Assembly (NCBI GenBank): GCA_013814015.1
Contig: JACCQS010000314.1
Location: forward strand, 1-7,505
Length of the DNA: 7,505 nucleotides
Source of the DNA: Geodermatophilaceae bacterium
GTDB taxonomy: Bacteria; Actinomycetota; Actinomycetes; Mycobacteriales; Geodermatophilaceae
Reading direction: 5' to 3'
Part shown: positions 6,911-7,505 of the stretch, piece by piece
How positions within the stretch are numbered: the stretch's first letter is position 1
Layout: each line of letters begins with the position of its first letter
Made by a program: the position numbers and the translations under genes
Notes under the pieces: generated by a model
The model's input: only the letters and a program-made list of their open reading frames with translations
Told to the model about the DNA's origin: nothing
Databases searched by the model: none

Positions 6911-6925
6911 CCGGTAAGCGACCGG
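6911..6925. promoter_or_regulatory. Inverted repeat in the allB/GntR intergenic region (candidate operator)
   Basis: CCGGT-AAGCG-ACCGG is a perfect inverted repeat with 5-bp arms and a 5-nt spacer, lying 18-33 nt upstream of the allB start. Its CCGGT/ACCG half-sites resemble part of the xdh-side element (CCGGT at 663-667 and ACCG at 672-675, with a 4-nt spacer). The divergent gap 6893-6942 is only 50 bp and must hold both promoters if the GntR start is right. Function is inferred from position. Confidence 0.3.
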
Positions 6926-6942
6926 GCCTAGCCGCCGCCTCC

Positions 6943-7347
6943 ATGGCTGGGGTGGGGGTGTGTCCGAGAACCCTGCACGGTCAGGGTTACGAAGCTGGCG
7001 GACCGATCTTCCGCCAGATCGCCGGCCAGATCGAGAATTCGATCGTGGACGGAACGCTCGCCGAAGAGACCCAGGCGCCGTCGACCACCGAGCTGGCCGC
7101 CTTCCACCGGATCAACCCCGCCACCGCCGCCAAGGGAATCAACCAGTTGGTGGCCGACGGGGTCCTATACAAGAGACGAGGAGTCGGGATGTTCGTCGCA
7201 TCCGGCGCCAGGGAGCAGCTGCGGAAGCGCCGTCGCAGCGAGTTCGCCCAGCAGTACCTGCGCCCCCTGTTGGCAGAGGCCGACAAGCTCGGAATCGGTA
7301 CCCAGGAACTCACCACCATGATCAACGACCGGAAGGAGCGGCGATGA
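6943..7347 (+). CDS. GntR-family transcriptional regulator, YtrA-like
   Basis: This 134-residue protein consists of one winged-helix domain with a short C-terminal tail and no large effector domain, as in the YtrA subfamily. Matching motifs are GGPIFRQIAGQIENSIVDGTL (19-39), the recognition region PSTTELAAFHRINPATAAKGINQLVADGVL (46-75) and the wing YKRRGVGMFVASGAR (76-90). A basic stretch (91-98) and a helical tail follow. The start is uncertain. Family homology begins near residue 16 (YEAGGPIF), and no start codon lies between there and the HTH, so ATG 6943, GTG 6952 or GTG 6958 are all possible; none has a convincing Shine-Dalgarno. The stop overlaps the ABC ATPase start (ATGATG, 7344-7349), the usual YtrA-type pairing in which the regulator represses its own transporter operon. 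Ligand unknown. Control of the divergent allB is possible but not implied by the family. Confidence 0.88.
   Translation: MAGVGVCPRTLHGQGYEAGGPIFRQIAGQIENSIVDGTLAEETQAPSTTELAAFHRINPATAAKGINQLVADGVLYKRRGVGMFVASGAREQLRKRRRSEFAQQYLRPLLAEADKLGIGTQELTTMINDRKERR
6969..6988. promoter_or_regulatory. 20-bp inverted repeat on the 5' codons of the GntR gene (candidate autoregulatory operator)
   Basis: AACCCTG-CACGGT-CAGGGTT has perfect 7-bp arms and a 6-nt spacer. Arms and spacing of this size are common for operators of GntR-family dimers. It lies 26 nt inside the annotated gene, before the region of family homology. It could therefore be an operator overlapping the start of transcription or translation, or an mRNA hairpin near the start codon. 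Confidence 0.4.
7333..7338 (+). promoter_or_regulatory. Shine-Dalgarno of the ABC ATPase gene
   Basis: AAGGAG lies 5 nt before the ATG at 7344 and 8 nt before the ATG at 7347. It fits either start and sits inside the last codons of the GntR gene. Confidence 0.7.
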
Positions 7348-7505
7348 TGGCCATCGCGGCCGTACGCGAGGTCACCATGCGCTTCCGGGGGCACACCGCC
7401 CTGCACAACGTCAGCGCCACCTTCGAGGAGAACGTCATCACCGGTCTGCTCGGCCGCAACGGCGCCGGCAAGACCACCATGATGCAGTTACTGGCCGGCC
7501 ACCTC
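7344..7505 (+). CDS. ABC transporter ATP-binding protein (N-terminal part, cut by right edge)
   Basis: Fifty-four residues are visible before the window ends. They show the start of an ABC nucleotide-binding domain: the first beta strands (AIAAVREVTMRFRGHTALHNVSATF), then LLGRNGAGKTTMMQLLAGHL with Walker A GRNGAGKTT at residues 37-45. The aromatic A-loop, Q-loop, signature and Walker B lie mostly or wholly beyond the edge. ATG 7344 overlaps the GntR stop; ATG 7347 is equally good by SD spacing and shortens the protein by one residue. Pairing with a YtrA-type regulator suggests an efflux-type or antibiotic-responsive ABC system whose permease should follow downstream. The substrate cannot be read from this fragment. 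Confidence 0.9.
   Translation, partial: MMAIAAVREVTMRFRGHTALHNVSATFEENVITGLLGRNGAGKTTMMQLLAGHL

Noticed and set aside
1..7505. CRISPR arrays, insertion sequences, tRNA or rRNA genes, phage or defence genes
   Set aside because: No regularly spaced repeats, transposase motifs, RNA-gene signatures or defence domains were seen; the DNA reads as a uniform, densely coding catabolic region.

Overview
The window is high-GC DNA with GTG as well as ATG starts, tightly overlapping ATGA gene junctions and a leaderless-type promoter. This points to an actinobacterium; the order cannot be fixed from this much sequence, though Propionibacteriales or a related group would be plausible. Most of the window is a purine (ureide) catabolism locus, and the right edge is the start of an unrelated-looking regulator/ABC transporter unit.

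Layout. 1-613 (minus) is the N-terminal part of an amidohydrolase closely resembling 8-oxoguanine deaminase, cut by the left edge. A 120-bp divergent promoter region (614-733) separates it from a plus-strand operon, pucC-pucE-pucD (734-4409). These encode the FAD, 2Fe-2S and molybdopterin subunits of xanthine dehydrogenase, joined by 4-base ATGA overlaps. A short convergent gap (4410-4487) holds two copies of one perfect palindrome. On the minus strand, allantoinase (allB, 6892-5555) is followed by allantoicase (alc, 5558-4488), again with an ATGA overlap. Divergent from allB across a very short gap is a GntR/YtrA-type regulator (6943-7347). It overlaps the start of an ABC transporter ATPase gene that runs off the right edge.

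How the genes work together. Xanthine dehydrogenase (from xanthine) and 8-oxoguanine deaminase (from oxidised guanine) both produce urate. Allantoinase converts allantoin to allantoate, and allantoicase splits allantoate into ureidoglycolate and urea. The middle steps (urate oxidase, hydroxyisourate hydrolase, OHCU decarboxylase), the XDH maturation factors and a purine permease are not in the window and may lie past the left edge. The regulator/ABC pair at the right is more typical of antibiotic- or stress-linked efflux (YtrA type) than of purine use.

The enzymes are recognisable families, and I see no convincing new enzymatic system. The least explained structures are non-coding: the duplicated palindrome between the convergent operons, the nested inverted repeats at the midpoint of the divergent 8-oxoguanine deaminase/xdh promoter, a related half-site pattern upstream of allB, and an inverted repeat lying on the first codons of the GntR gene.
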